Source of the DNA: a virus
Length of the DNA stretch: 64,000 nt
IMG/VR virus record: IMGVR_UViG_3300025141_000043
Coordinates: 1 to 64,000 of that record
Strand: one strand, 5' to 3'
Under the pieces are notes generated by a model. The model ran no database searches. It worked only from the letters and a program-made list of their open reading frames with translations, and was not told the origin of the DNA. Below are positions 23,311-31,062 of this stretch, piece after piece; positions within the stretch are counted from its first letter, which is position 1, and each line of letters begins with the position of its first letter. The position numbers and the translations under genes were made by a program.

Positions 23311-24185
23311 AGCTTCTTCCCTAGCAGACCTTCGAGAGCGGTCACCTGCTGGTGAAGCAGTGCCTGACGGTGCTCCATATGCCCTTCAGCAACCAGGAGC
23401 TTGGCACATACTACATCCTCTGGAACATCGTCTTGCAGCATGTAGTCCCCTTCGGGATCCTGCTTGATCCTCTTCCACGGAGTCTCCACAGAGCGAGGAT
23501 CGTTCTTCAGCTCGTACTTCAGGTTCCTCCCGACCGAGTCAGGCACCCCCTTGGCCGGCTTCATGTTCATGGCGTTGCCGTCAGAGTCTGGAGAGAATCT
23601 GCCTACGCAGACATCGCATCTCCCGTCTCGCAGGTCTACCTCATCCTGATTGCCGCAGTCCCTGCACTCGTAGTGCGGTCGAGCAGCATGACCTTGGGCG
23701 AAGTCTAAAGGCTTCGGCAAGAACCAAACACCTTGCTCCAAGCACGCAGCAGCTACGAACCGAGAGATCTCCTCAGAGAACTCCTCCTCCCGGATCGTAG
23801 ACACGATGTCCAGCCCCGCCATCAGCTGAGCCACCGAGGGCTTCTGCAGCGTGTCGAACACTGGCACGTTGTTGTTCAACGCCTGCATGATCGGGCAGAA
23901 GATCTGCCACTCTTCCCAGAAGCCGTTGCTCAGCAGGAGGGTACGGATCGCCTGGATCTTGTTTCTGTTCAGCCCGCTGACCGTCACCTTGGTAGGCCGA
24001 CCTCTAGCGCTGAACCGCCGACTGAAGTCATCCTCGATCTCGTACCACAGCACGTCCGCTTCCCACTCGAGCCACTCCACGTCGTACTCCTTGAACAGGA
24101 GCGTGGCTAGCACGACAGGGTGTGCGTCGTGGTGTCCGAAGATCAGGCTGGGAGAGAACCCGATCTTTTCGGCGGCTTCGGCCAT
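23307..24185 (-). CDS. Zinc-ribbon protein of the portal unit
   Basis: A 292-residue protein. The N-terminal two thirds are helical (AHPVVLATLLFKEYDVEWLE, RNKIQAIRTLLLSNGFWEEW). A C-terminal ribbon CRDCGNQDEVDLRDGRCDVC gives four Cys in two C-x2-C pairs. It starts at ATG 24185, three bases after the 800-residue gene's stop. Co-transcription with the portal suggests a head-completion or head-assembly role, but no known family is seen. Confidence 0.72.
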   Translation of the reverse strand: MAEAAEKIGFSPSLIFGHHDAHPVVLATLLFKEYDVEWLEWEADVLWYEIEDDFSRRFSARGRPTKVTVSGLNRNKIQAIRTLLLSNGFWEEWQIFCPIMQALNNNVPVFDTLQKPSVAQLMAGLDIVSTIREEEFSEEISRFVAAACLEQGVWFLPKPLDFAQGHAARPHYECRDCGNQDEVDLRDGRCDVCVGRFSPDSDGNAMNMKPAKGVPDSVGRNLKYELKNDPRSVETPWKRIKQDPEGDYMLQDDVPEDVVCAKLLVAEGHMEHRQALLHQQVTALEGLLGKKL

Positions 24186-24188
24186 GGG

Positions 24189-26591
24189 TTATGCCGAGAT
24201 TCGAGAGATGACGTGCTTCACATCCGAGGGCAAGGACTCGAACACTGCTACCGGAGCCTTGGCGAACTCGTAGAAGCCGTCGTCTCCCAGGGCAGTGGTC
24301 AGCGGAATCCGCTTCTCCTTGCTGGCTGCTACCAGCTGATCTCCGGTCACCGTGTCGGGACCTTCTGACCACCGGAAGTCTTCGGAGGCAGACTTCGTGA
24401 GGATCGCAGCGTAGGGATCTACTACGTGAGTGTCCCACTTCTGGCTGATGCCGTAGTGCTCATCGACCTGGGTGAGCGCATCTGCGAGGTAGTCCGGGTC
24501 GGCGGTCGGGATCTCCTCGGCCAGCTTGATCAGCACCTCACGACCGTAGTCGTCCACGTACTTGGCTCGAGCGTTCAGGTGCAGCACAGCTTCCGTAGAG
24601 ACAGCGTCACCGGCGTACTTCTCGAGGTTCTCGGAGGTCGGGTAGACCCCGTGAGCCAGGGCGGCCTTGACCAGGTTGGTCGCGTACGTTCGTCGATCAG
24701 AGGGATGGAGCCTCTGCCAGTGCTCGTCGAAGAAAGCCTCTGCCTGCTTGATCTGCTCCGGGTTCTCTACCGGGTAGTCTCCTCGTAGAAGGGTAGACGG
24801 GGCCGCGGTCTTCGGCCTGTTGAAGAGCTTCTGCTGCAACATGCCGCTACCTGCCCCTAGAGCGGTGGTGCCTGCCGCCACAGCGCCGAGTCGACCGCCC
24901 TTCATCTTGCCGAGCAGACCGGTGTGCTTGGCGATTCCCGCCGCGCCCAGTCCTCCAGCCGCACCTACTGCACCAGCTTCGCCAGGAGTCCATCCACGAT
25001 AGCTGAGCAAGCTCCGCTTTCGACCTTGTGGAGCAGTGGTACTGGTGTTGGTGCCTGTCAGAGAGAAACCAGCGGCAGTCTTTTGCAGCTTCTTCTTCCG
25101 GTGATGTCGATGAGCCAGATACGCCGCACTACCAACACCCGCAACTGCCGCTGCAGCAGACCCTCTACCAGGACGGAGGGTGATCTTCTTGGAGTTCGGG
25201 GTTGACTCGATCTTGAGCTTGTCAGATCTCGACAATCGATTCTTGTATCGCTTGAGACTTCCGAGGCTCTTGGGCTTATCCGCTCGTACTTCCGCGTTCC
25301 CAGACGGGTCTACGTGGATGGTTCGACCCGCCTCCTTCTTCCGGCTCTCTAGCTGCCGGATGCGGTGCGCCATGTACGCCTTCTGCGAGTGGTCCGTGCC
25401 GAGCTGGTAGCCCTGCCGACGCCCACGCCAGTAGCCCTTCTGACTACCCGAGCCGAATCCTGCAGAGAAGCCTTCCCGCTTCCCCTTCTTCTTGCCCCGC
25501 TTGTGGCCTACCAGGGCCCCGCCCATGGCGGTGGCGGTGGCGATGCCAGCGGTGGTCCTGGCACCTGCATGCTTCCTGCGAGCCGCCGCCGCACCCAGAG
25601 CACTCCCGGCCACTGCTTCTGCAGCTAGCCACCTGGGATTTCTGTAGCCGAAGGCAGCGCTTGTACCTGCGCCGGCCGCGAGACCGTAAGCACCTCCAGC
25701 AAGCGTGCTCTTCGTATTCTCGGACATGGCCTGCTTCGGCCGACCGAGCATCCTCTTGGCGCCGTAGGCACCCGCACCTAGGGCAGCAGCACCTCCAGCA
25801 GTAGCTGCACCGGCAGCGACAAGGTTCGTTCCTGGGGCATACGTCGCGTTCCTGGAGACATTGCCAACTGCCTTGGCCCAGTTTTGAGGGGCGGTACGGG
25901 TGACGTCCCTCTTCGCCAGCAAGTTCTTACTCCTCGCCACACCCCTGCCAGCCTCCTGTAGACCCGCTCCGCTGGCTCTAGCGAACTGCCCGGCTGCTCC
26001 GCCCATGGCCTTGGCACCAGCTGCCATCTGACCGCCCCAACCTGCTCCCCCTTGGCCCGCTGCCGTAGCGGCTTGCCGCCCTGTCTGATAGGAGCCCTTG
26101 GCGGCCCGTCCCAGCATCTTGAAGCCTTCTCCGGCGGCTCGGAAGAACGCCGCCTTCTTCTCGGCGCTAAGATCGGTGATGTCCACCACCGGAGTATCTC
26201 CGAAGTAGACGAGCTCTCCCTCACCGTGGAGAGACTCGTTCAGGGCAGACGCCACCTTCTCGACGAGCTCCATCGGGGGAGGCGTACTCGTGCCCTCGAG
26301 GACGTGCATCAGATTCGTGCCCGCCAGGACAGCCGCCGTCTTCGGCATGCGGTCCCAGGAGCCGAGCAGACACATCGTGTTGAGCCAGGCGGTCCCAGGA
26401 CTCATGCAGGCGAACTTCCTGAACCTCTCACTGCCATCGACCATGATGAGAGCGAAGTCCTCGTCGGGGTAGTTGTCCAGCTCGTCTTCCGACGGGAAGT
26501 GGCTGCTCCCGACCTCATCGGGAACGCCGATGCCGGCCTCCTTGACGAGGCCAGGTCCGAAGTCGTGAAGATCCAGGTACGTACGGTGCAT
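24189..26591 (-). CDS. Large internal-virion-type protein with multiple glycine zippers
   Basis: An 800-residue protein, first gene of the portal unit, with an AAGGAGC ribosome site before ATG 26591. N-terminal ~130 residues are soluble and acidic (MHRTYLDLHDFGPGLVKEAG). The long middle has at least five Gly/Ala-rich blocks (AAGAATAGGAAALGAGAYGA, AGGAYGLAAGAGTSAAFG, VGAAGGLGAAGIAKHTG, among others) alternating with basic segments (KRGKKKGKREGF). The C-terminal ~150 residues are soluble and helical. K-x-A motifs recur (MPKTA, VEKVA, QKTA, RPKTA, IKLA, TKSA). The design, soluble ends around repeated zipper helices, fits proteins ejected with DNA to form a conduit across the host envelope; this is inference. 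Confidence 0.72.
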   Translation of the reverse strand: MHRTYLDLHDFGPGLVKEAGIGVPDEVGSSHFPSEDELDNYPDEDFALIMVDGSERFRKFACMSPGTAWLNTMCLLGSWDRMPKTAAVLAGTNLMHVLEGTSTPPPMELVEKVASALNESLHGEGELVYFGDTPVVDITDLSAEKKAAFFRAAGEGFKMLGRAAKGSYQTGRQAATAAGQGGAGWGGQMAAGAKAMGGAAGQFARASGAGLQEAGRGVARSKNLLAKRDVTRTAPQNWAKAVGNVSRNATYAPGTNLVAAGAATAGGAAALGAGAYGAKRMLGRPKQAMSENTKSTLAGGAYGLAAGAGTSAAFGYRNPRWLAAEAVAGSALGAAAARRKHAGARTTAGIATATAMGGALVGHKRGKKKGKREGFSAGFGSGSQKGYWRGRRQGYQLGTDHSQKAYMAHRIRQLESRKKEAGRTIHVDPSGNAEVRADKPKSLGSLKRYKNRLSRSDKLKIESTPNSKKITLRPGRGSAAAAVAGVGSAAYLAHRHHRKKKLQKTAAGFSLTGTNTSTTAPQGRKRSLLSYRGWTPGEAGAVGAAGGLGAAGIAKHTGLLGKMKGGRLGAVAAGTTALGAGSGMLQQKLFNRPKTAAPSTLLRGDYPVENPEQIKQAEAFFDEHWQRLHPSDRRTYATNLVKAALAHGVYPTSENLEKYAGDAVSTEAVLHLNARAKYVDDYGREVLIKLAEEIPTADPDYLADALTQVDEHYGISQKWDTHVVDPYAAILTKSASEDFRWSEGPDTVTGDQLVAASKEKRIPLTTALGDDGFYEFAKAPVAVFESLPSDVKHVISRISA

Positions 26592-26702
26592 TTGAGCTCC
26601 TTGGGACGGCTCGATGATGCCGCTAGGGCGGCAAGAACGTCAATGCAAGAACCCGTAGCAGGTCGGCATAAGACAGGTAATGGAGATTACTTAGGAGGTC
26701 CC

Positions 26703-27086
26703 ATGTCCGACATTCCCCGACTACGTAGAGTACCAACCTGTTTCGGAGATGCCGAGGCTTACGACCCTGATCACAAGGAGTGTAAAGCCTGCGACGTCAG
26801 AGTGCGCTGCAAAGTGCGAGTCCGAAACGCATCAAAGTTGAAGAAAGGCAAATCGTCGTCATCCTCGAACTCCGTGGCCATTAGATCACGGAACAAGGTG
26901 TCCAAGCACGATGATGACGATGCGGCTGAGTTCCGCACAGCAAAGACCCGTACCAAGGGCTGGTGGGGCGCACTGAGCCACAACGCGTTCATCAGGATGT
27001 CTTCTACATTCTTGAGAGAAGCCGCGTTCGGAGTAGAGCAGATCCCTCTCGAACCTTACTCGGACGAGGAGCTAGAAGATGACTGA
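26703..27086 (+). CDS. Small Cys-motif protein, first gene of the replication operon
   Basis: A 127-residue protein from ATG 26703 with a strong TTAGGAGGT ribosome site. Near the N-terminus PTCFGDAEAYDPDHKECKAC and a fourth Cys in DVRVRC form a compact C-x(15)-C-x2-C-x5-C cluster that could hold zinc or an iron-sulfur cluster. A serine/lysine stretch (KKGKSSSSSNS) and an acidic C-terminus follow. It overlaps the next gene by eight bases. It leads the long + operon, so it may be among the first products made; role unknown. Confidence 0.72.
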   Translation: MSDIPRLRRVPTCFGDAEAYDPDHKECKACDVRVRCKVRVRNASKLKKGKSSSSSNSVAIRSRNKVSKHDDDDAAEFRTAKTRTKGWWGALSHNAFIRMSSTFLREAAFGVEQIPLEPYSDEELEDD

Positions 27087-27525
27087 TGTCGGAGCCATGA
27101 TCCGCACGCACCGCAAGCGGATGTTCAAATACCGCAGCGATGCAGCCAAGCTGATCATGATCGACAGGGGCGGAGGAATCCGTACCCACATGAGTAGAGA
27201 AGGTCTCCGCAAGCTGGAGGAGAACCTCAACCTTCCCAGCGCAGAAGTCCTCAACGAGATCATCTCCAAGTGGGGGCTGGACTTGGCAGAGGCGGAGAAT
27301 CTGAGGAGAGCAGTTCACGTACAACACCAGCGTCGGGCTGGATACGAGGAACCGACCACAATCAACCCGTTGGGGAACGACATCGAATCCCTGATCAACA
27401 CGACCATAGGAGCCATCGTGCGAGACGTATCAGTAGTGCTCGAGAGTAGGGGGGTGGACGTCAAGGAGATCTCGCAAGACCTGTTCGAGATCGTAGAAGT
27501 CCACATCAAGTCCAGCTTCAGATGA
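27079..27525 (+). CDS. Probable XRE-like helix-turn-helix regulator
   Basis: A 148-residue protein. Residues ~5-75 (MIRTHRKRMFKYRSDAAKLI, then SREGLRKLEENLNLPS and VLNEIISKWGL) have the helix order of Cro/CI-type DNA-binding domains, with SREGLRKLE as the candidate recognition helix. The C-terminal half (LINTTIGAIVRDVSVVLES) may be a dimerisation helix pair. It overlaps both neighbours. Position near the front of the replication operon suits a regulator of that operon. The fold call is by pattern only. Confidence 0.55.
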   Translation: MTDVGAMIRTHRKRMFKYRSDAAKLIMIDRGGGIRTHMSREGLRKLEENLNLPSAEVLNEIISKWGLDLAEAENLRRAVHVQHQRRAGYEEPTTINPLGNDIESLINTTIGAIVRDVSVVLESRGVDVKEISQDLFEIVEVHIKSSFR

Positions 27526-28862
27526 ACGACGACGTACTGCAGTTCTGTCGTAGAGACCCGGGAGTCGCCTACCTGGACGCCGACCTCTGGTTGCCTCTCT
27601 CAGAGGTGCCAGTACGTGGAATCCAGCAGCGGCTCACCTTCACCATGTTCAGTGGGAGAAAGAGAGACATCCCCACCGACATCGAGATCTTCTCGATGGC
27701 GAAGCATCACATTCAGGTTCCTCGAAACCTGTTCACCCTCAAGTACGTAAGGCATGCGTACGGCATCGAGATCGTAGATCTCCGGCCTTCCTCTTACCCC
27801 TCCACAACAATCCTCCACTCCATCATCCCCAGAGACAACCAGACCGAGCCCCTGCGACTCATGGAGGAGCTGGGGGATGGGACGTTGAATCTAGCTTGCG
27901 GACTGGGGAAGACGGTGGTGGCGCTCTACCACGCCGTGAGGCTAGGCGTTCCGACCCTGGTGGTCTGCAACAACACGACCATCCTCGCCGGGTGGGAGAG
28001 GGAGATCATTGGAAAGCTGGACTTCGAGGGGAAAGTCGGCTGGGTCAAGCAGAACAAGTTCCCCGAGGACACTCCGATCTGCTTGGCCACGGTGCAGACC
28101 CTGGCGAGTAAGGCGGACGTGCTTCCCAGATCGTTCCTACGCCGGTGGGGCCTCGTCATCTTCGACGAGGGGCACCACATGTCGGCGAACTGGTTCTGCA
28201 CGGTGGCCAACCTCTTCCCGGGGAAGCGGCTAGCCTTGACGGCTACCACGACCCGCAATGATGGGCTGGAAAAGGTCTACCAGTATCACCTGGGGAAGGT
28301 CTTCTACTCGGACCTGAGCCAGGATCTAGAGCCTGAGATCGAGTTCGTACACCTGCATGGACTCCGCCCAGCTAGGGAGTACTCGGAAGACGTGGCTCTG
28401 AAGAACTGGATCGCCAGGAACGCAGAGTTCAACCAGGTCATCACTGAGGAAGTGAAGACGCTGCTTCAGGAAGGGCGGAGCATCCTCGCCCTGTCTCACC
28501 GGGTAGAGCAACTCGAGCTACTCCATCCGACGTTGCCTGGAAGCGGGCTGATTCACGGAGTGATCAAGGACTCCGCCAGGGAAGAAGCCTTGAGCGAAGC
28601 AAACCCCATTCTGGCGACCATGCAATTGGCGCAGGAAGGACTGGATAAGCCCTCACTGGACACCCTGCTCTGCCTGACGTTGTTCTCGAACGAGAATGCC
28701 TTCCAGCAGTGCGTGGGTAGAATTTTGAGGACTTACGAGGACAAGAAACACCCACGAGCTCTGTTCTTCGTGCCGGATGTTCGTCGCTGCCAGAAGCAGG
28801 CTGCGAGGATCCGTCGGTTCGCGAAGATGCGGGGCTACAAGATCAAGGAGACGAGAAGATGA
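27522..28862 (+). CDS. Superfamily 2 DNA helicase
   Basis: A 446-residue helicase. Motif I ACGLGKT (~124-130), Ia VVCNNTTILAGWER, Ic ATVQTL, II DEGHH (~213, DExH type), III ALTATTTRNDG, and C-terminal motifs TMQLAQEGLDKPSLDTLLC and QCVGRILRTYEDK (motif VI with its arginines). The N-terminal ~100 residues form a separate domain. The layout recalls the UvsW/XPB-like helicases that phages use for branch migration and R-loop removal; UvsW-type is my preference. Overlaps on both sides (GTGA-type junctions) place it firmly in the operon. Confidence 0.88.
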   Translation: MNDDVLQFCRRDPGVAYLDADLWLPLSEVPVRGIQQRLTFTMFSGRKRDIPTDIEIFSMAKHHIQVPRNLFTLKYVRHAYGIEIVDLRPSSYPSTTILHSIIPRDNQTEPLRLMEELGDGTLNLACGLGKTVVALYHAVRLGVPTLVVCNNTTILAGWEREIIGKLDFEGKVGWVKQNKFPEDTPICLATVQTLASKADVLPRSFLRRWGLVIFDEGHHMSANWFCTVANLFPGKRLALTATTTRNDGLEKVYQYHLGKVFYSDLSQDLEPEIEFVHLHGLRPAREYSEDVALKNWIARNAEFNQVITEEVKTLLQEGRSILALSHRVEQLELLHPTLPGSGLIHGVIKDSAREEALSEANPILATMQLAQEGLDKPSLDTLLCLTLFSNENAFQQCVGRILRTYEDKKHPRALFFVPDVRRCQKQAARIRRFAKMRGYKIKETRR

Positions 28863-29254
28863 GCAAGCGAGAATCAAAGCAGGCGATCGTTGCTAGTGGG
28901 GGCTCCCACTACATCGGCGAGATCTGGAAGGGGTCTACCCCGACGGAAATCCGCGACGCCACCCCCATCTTTGGGGGTCATGTGTCTACCCAGGATGGCC
29001 GTGTGGCGTTGCAGGTGATGACCCCTCCCTACGGGTGTGCCGAAGGGGTCATCAAGACCCTGCACCTGGGCTCCGTGGACAACTGGGTCTTCGTAGAGGA
29101 GTTGAGCACTTACGATCAGCAGACCGTCAAGGACTTCCTGGAGAGGAAGGCTGTGGCCGACGATGCTCGTAGGGCATCCGAGGCAGGACTCGTGCTTCCC
29201 AGAGACATGTCTCCGGAAGACATGTCCAAGGTAGTCCGTGGGGCTCGTGGGTGA
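28859..29254 (+). CDS. Hypothetical protein
   Basis: A 131-residue soluble protein with a beta-rich N-terminal half (SHYIGEIWKGSTPTEIRDAT, VSTQDGRVALQVMT) and a helical acidic C-terminal half (DQQTVKDFLERKAVADDARR; SPEDMSKVVRGARG). No recognised domain. It overlaps the helicase (ATGA) and the glycosylase (GTGA), so it is expressed with both. Confidence 0.7.
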   Translation: MSKRESKQAIVASGGSHYIGEIWKGSTPTEIRDATPIFGGHVSTQDGRVALQVMTPPYGCAEGVIKTLHLGSVDNWVFVEELSTYDQQTVKDFLERKAVADDARRASEAGLVLPRDMSPEDMSKVVRGARG

Positions 29255-29997
29255 AGTCCCTCGAGGTTCTGTACGAGACCTACGTCGAGGGTGAGTGCGA
29301 TCTGTGTCCCAGACTAGTTGAGAGTCGGAGCTCCATCGTGTTCGGCGAGGGAGACACCGACGCTGACCTGGTGATCGTGGGAGAGGGTCCTGGAAGGATT
29401 GAGGATGAGATCTGTCGTACCTTTGCGGGTTCGGCAGGTCTCCTGCTCGACACCTTCCTGACCTACTTCGCAAGAGCCGATGAAGAATGGCTTCACGGCA
29501 TGGGACGCAGGATGACCTCGGGCTACAAGCCCTCCGATGCAGAGTCAGACGAGATCAGGGACGCACTAGTGGCGTCCGAGAAGATCTTCTACCTCAATGC
29601 CGTCATGTGCCGGCCTCCCGAGAACGTGGATCCCACGGCAGCGGAGCTCCGAAACTGCGAAGAGCGGCTTCATCAGACGATCTACAACATCGATCCGCTT
29701 CTAGTCCTGGCTGTGGGCAAGGTCGCCTCCAAGGCGGTCCTTGGAAAGCAGCTTTCCATCACCAAGGACAGGGGACAGCTCTTCGACGTTGAAATCATGG
29801 GAGTGACCGGAGGCATCAGATACCCCCTACTGGTTACGCTCCATCCCGCCTACGTGGCGAGGGTGGGGAATTACACCAGTCCAACCAGTCCGGGCCAGAA
29901 GTTCGCTCAGGACATCGAGAAGGCGTTCGGCCTCCTGGACGAAGCCCGGCTTCTAACCAGGGATGAGCCCCTTCCCAAGAGGAGAAAATGGAAATGA
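29251..29997 (+). CDS. Family-4-like uracil-DNA glycosylase
   Basis: A 248-residue protein resembling Fe-S uracil-DNA glycosylases. CDLCPRL supplies two Cys near the N-terminus. GEGPGRIEDE is the catalytic-pocket loop (GEAPG-x2-ED in the family). MCRPPEN and a Cys 16 residues on supply two more cluster ligands. TLHPAYVARV is the C-terminal HP motif. These enzymes remove uracil from DNA. Alternatively it could be the related subfamily that cross-links to uracil DNA (UdgX), but the distinguishing insertion is not evident. The GTG start overlaps the previous stop. Inference: it protects phage DNA, or supports a base-repair step in replication. Confidence 0.82.
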   Translation: MKSLEVLYETYVEGECDLCPRLVESRSSIVFGEGDTDADLVIVGEGPGRIEDEICRTFAGSAGLLLDTFLTYFARADEEWLHGMGRRMTSGYKPSDAESDEIRDALVASEKIFYLNAVMCRPPENVDPTAAELRNCEERLHQTIYNIDPLLVLAVGKVASKAVLGKQLSITKDRGQLFDVEIMGVTGGIRYPLLVTLHPAYVARVGNYTSPTSPGQKFAQDIEKAFGLLDEARLLTRDEPLPKRRKWK

Positions 29998-30455
29998 GTG
30001 ATGATCTAGGTCGAGTAGCGGAGTCGGCAATCGAGGCCTTTGAAGAGGCCGATGAGGACCTGAGAGAGATCTCCGCAGAGGTACGAGAATGCCTGGGAGA
30101 GGATCTGTGGAACGCCTGGATGGAGTCCATCGATCTGCGTCGGAGGCGCTGCAAGGATGCCCAGATGGCTGTGCGAGCAGCTGGGGACTCCATGGGGCCC
30201 TTCACCGTGACGAAGAGAGGGAAGAACGTCTGGGACAACAGCCGAGCTGTTCAGCTCTCGAGCGACCGAGACGAGTGGGATGACCTCGTAGAAGGCGGCG
30301 TCATCAAGCAGTCCTTCGACCACAAGCGTGCCCAGGCTGTGCTCGATCCCGCCGTCTTCGCTATCTACAAGGACCGCTGCCACAAGTACGAGGCGGGAGC
30401 CAGCACGGCTGTCAGCGGCCCGAAGGTCGATGACGATGTCTTCTCCCTCCTCTAG
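29988..30455 (+). CDS. Hypothetical protein
   Basis: A 155-residue protein with an acidic helical first third (ESAIEAFEEADEDLREISAE) and two scattered Cys. MGPFTVTKRGKNVWDNSRA suggests a short beta segment, followed by a helix and the C-terminus VDDDVFSLL. The acidic, hydrophobic-ending tail is reminiscent of C-terminal tips that bind partner proteins, but nothing firmer can be said. It overlaps the glycosylase gene by ten bases. Confidence 0.65.
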   Translation: MEMSDDLGRVAESAIEAFEEADEDLREISAEVRECLGEDLWNAWMESIDLRRRRCKDAQMAVRAAGDSMGPFTVTKRGKNVWDNSRAVQLSSDRDEWDDLVEGGVIKQSFDHKRAQAVLDPAVFAIYKDRCHKYEAGASTAVSGPKVDDDVFSLL

Positions 30456-30804
30456 CTACAGGTCTCCGTTAGTCAAAATCCAACTACGTCGTTGGGCTGT
30501 CGAGAAGGGTCTAGACCCTATCGAACAGGTCAGTGATGATGTTCAACCCTCGAGGAACCAAATGGACACTGCGAAGAAATTGCTGGGGGCCGGAGATGCC
30601 CGAGTCAGCGCTGGGGTCGACCTGGCGCTGAAGGACTTCGGGGACGGGTACGGAGTACACGTCTCGGTGAGTCTGAGCTGCGACCAGAAGGACAAGGTGC
30701 TGGAAGATGCGATGGAACTGGCCAAGGAGATTGCTCATGGCACAGCGGAGATCCACCTGGAGGAGGCAGCAGCCCTCTTCGAGCACATGACGGCCAAGAA
30801 GTAG
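30430..30804 (+). CDS. Hypothetical protein
   Basis: A 124-residue protein when started at ATG 30430 (AAGG six bases upstream); ATG 30436 is nearly equivalent. It reads YRSPLVKIQLRRWAVEKGLD, then a conserved-looking block GVHVSVSLSCDQKDKVLEDA and a helical end IHLEEAAALFEHMTAKK. The frame is open further upstream but that part is an out-of-phase reading of the previous gene. The next gene begins immediately after its stop. Function unknown. Confidence 0.65.
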   Translation: MTMSSPSSSYRSPLVKIQLRRWAVEKGLDPIEQVSDDVQPSRNQMDTAKKLLGAGDARVSAGVDLALKDFGDGYGVHVSVSLSCDQKDKVLEDAMELAKEIAHGTAEIHLEEAAALFEHMTAKK

Positions 30805-31050
30805 ATGCCAATCTCGGTACAGGATCATGAGCTGTTCACCTCAGAGCTCCTGAACTTGACCGTTGACCGGACTCCGGGCGCTGATTTCTTCTCTCTAGAG
30901 ATCAGCGTCCGGATCGTCAACAAATCCACCGGAGCCTCGGCGGTCATGAAACTTGTGGATCTCCCGACGGAGATCCAGGAGGATCTACGACTAGTGCTGG
31001 CAGGGATAGAACTCCACAGCGGATCGAGGTTCTTCGGTGATATCCAATAA
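30805..31050 (+). CDS. Small hypothetical protein
   Basis: An 81-residue beta-rich protein (SELLNLTVDRTPGADFFSLE, SVRIVNKSTGASAVMKLVDL) with a C-terminal helix (EIQEDLRLVLAGIELHSG). The ATG follows the preceding stop with no gap. No domain recognised. The neighbours are replication genes. Confidence 0.65.
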   Translation: MPISVQDHELFTSELLNLTVDRTPGADFFSLEISVRIVNKSTGASAVMKLVDLPTEIQEDLRLVLAGIELHSGSRFFGDIQ

Positions 31051-31062
31051 CAGGAGGAGTAG

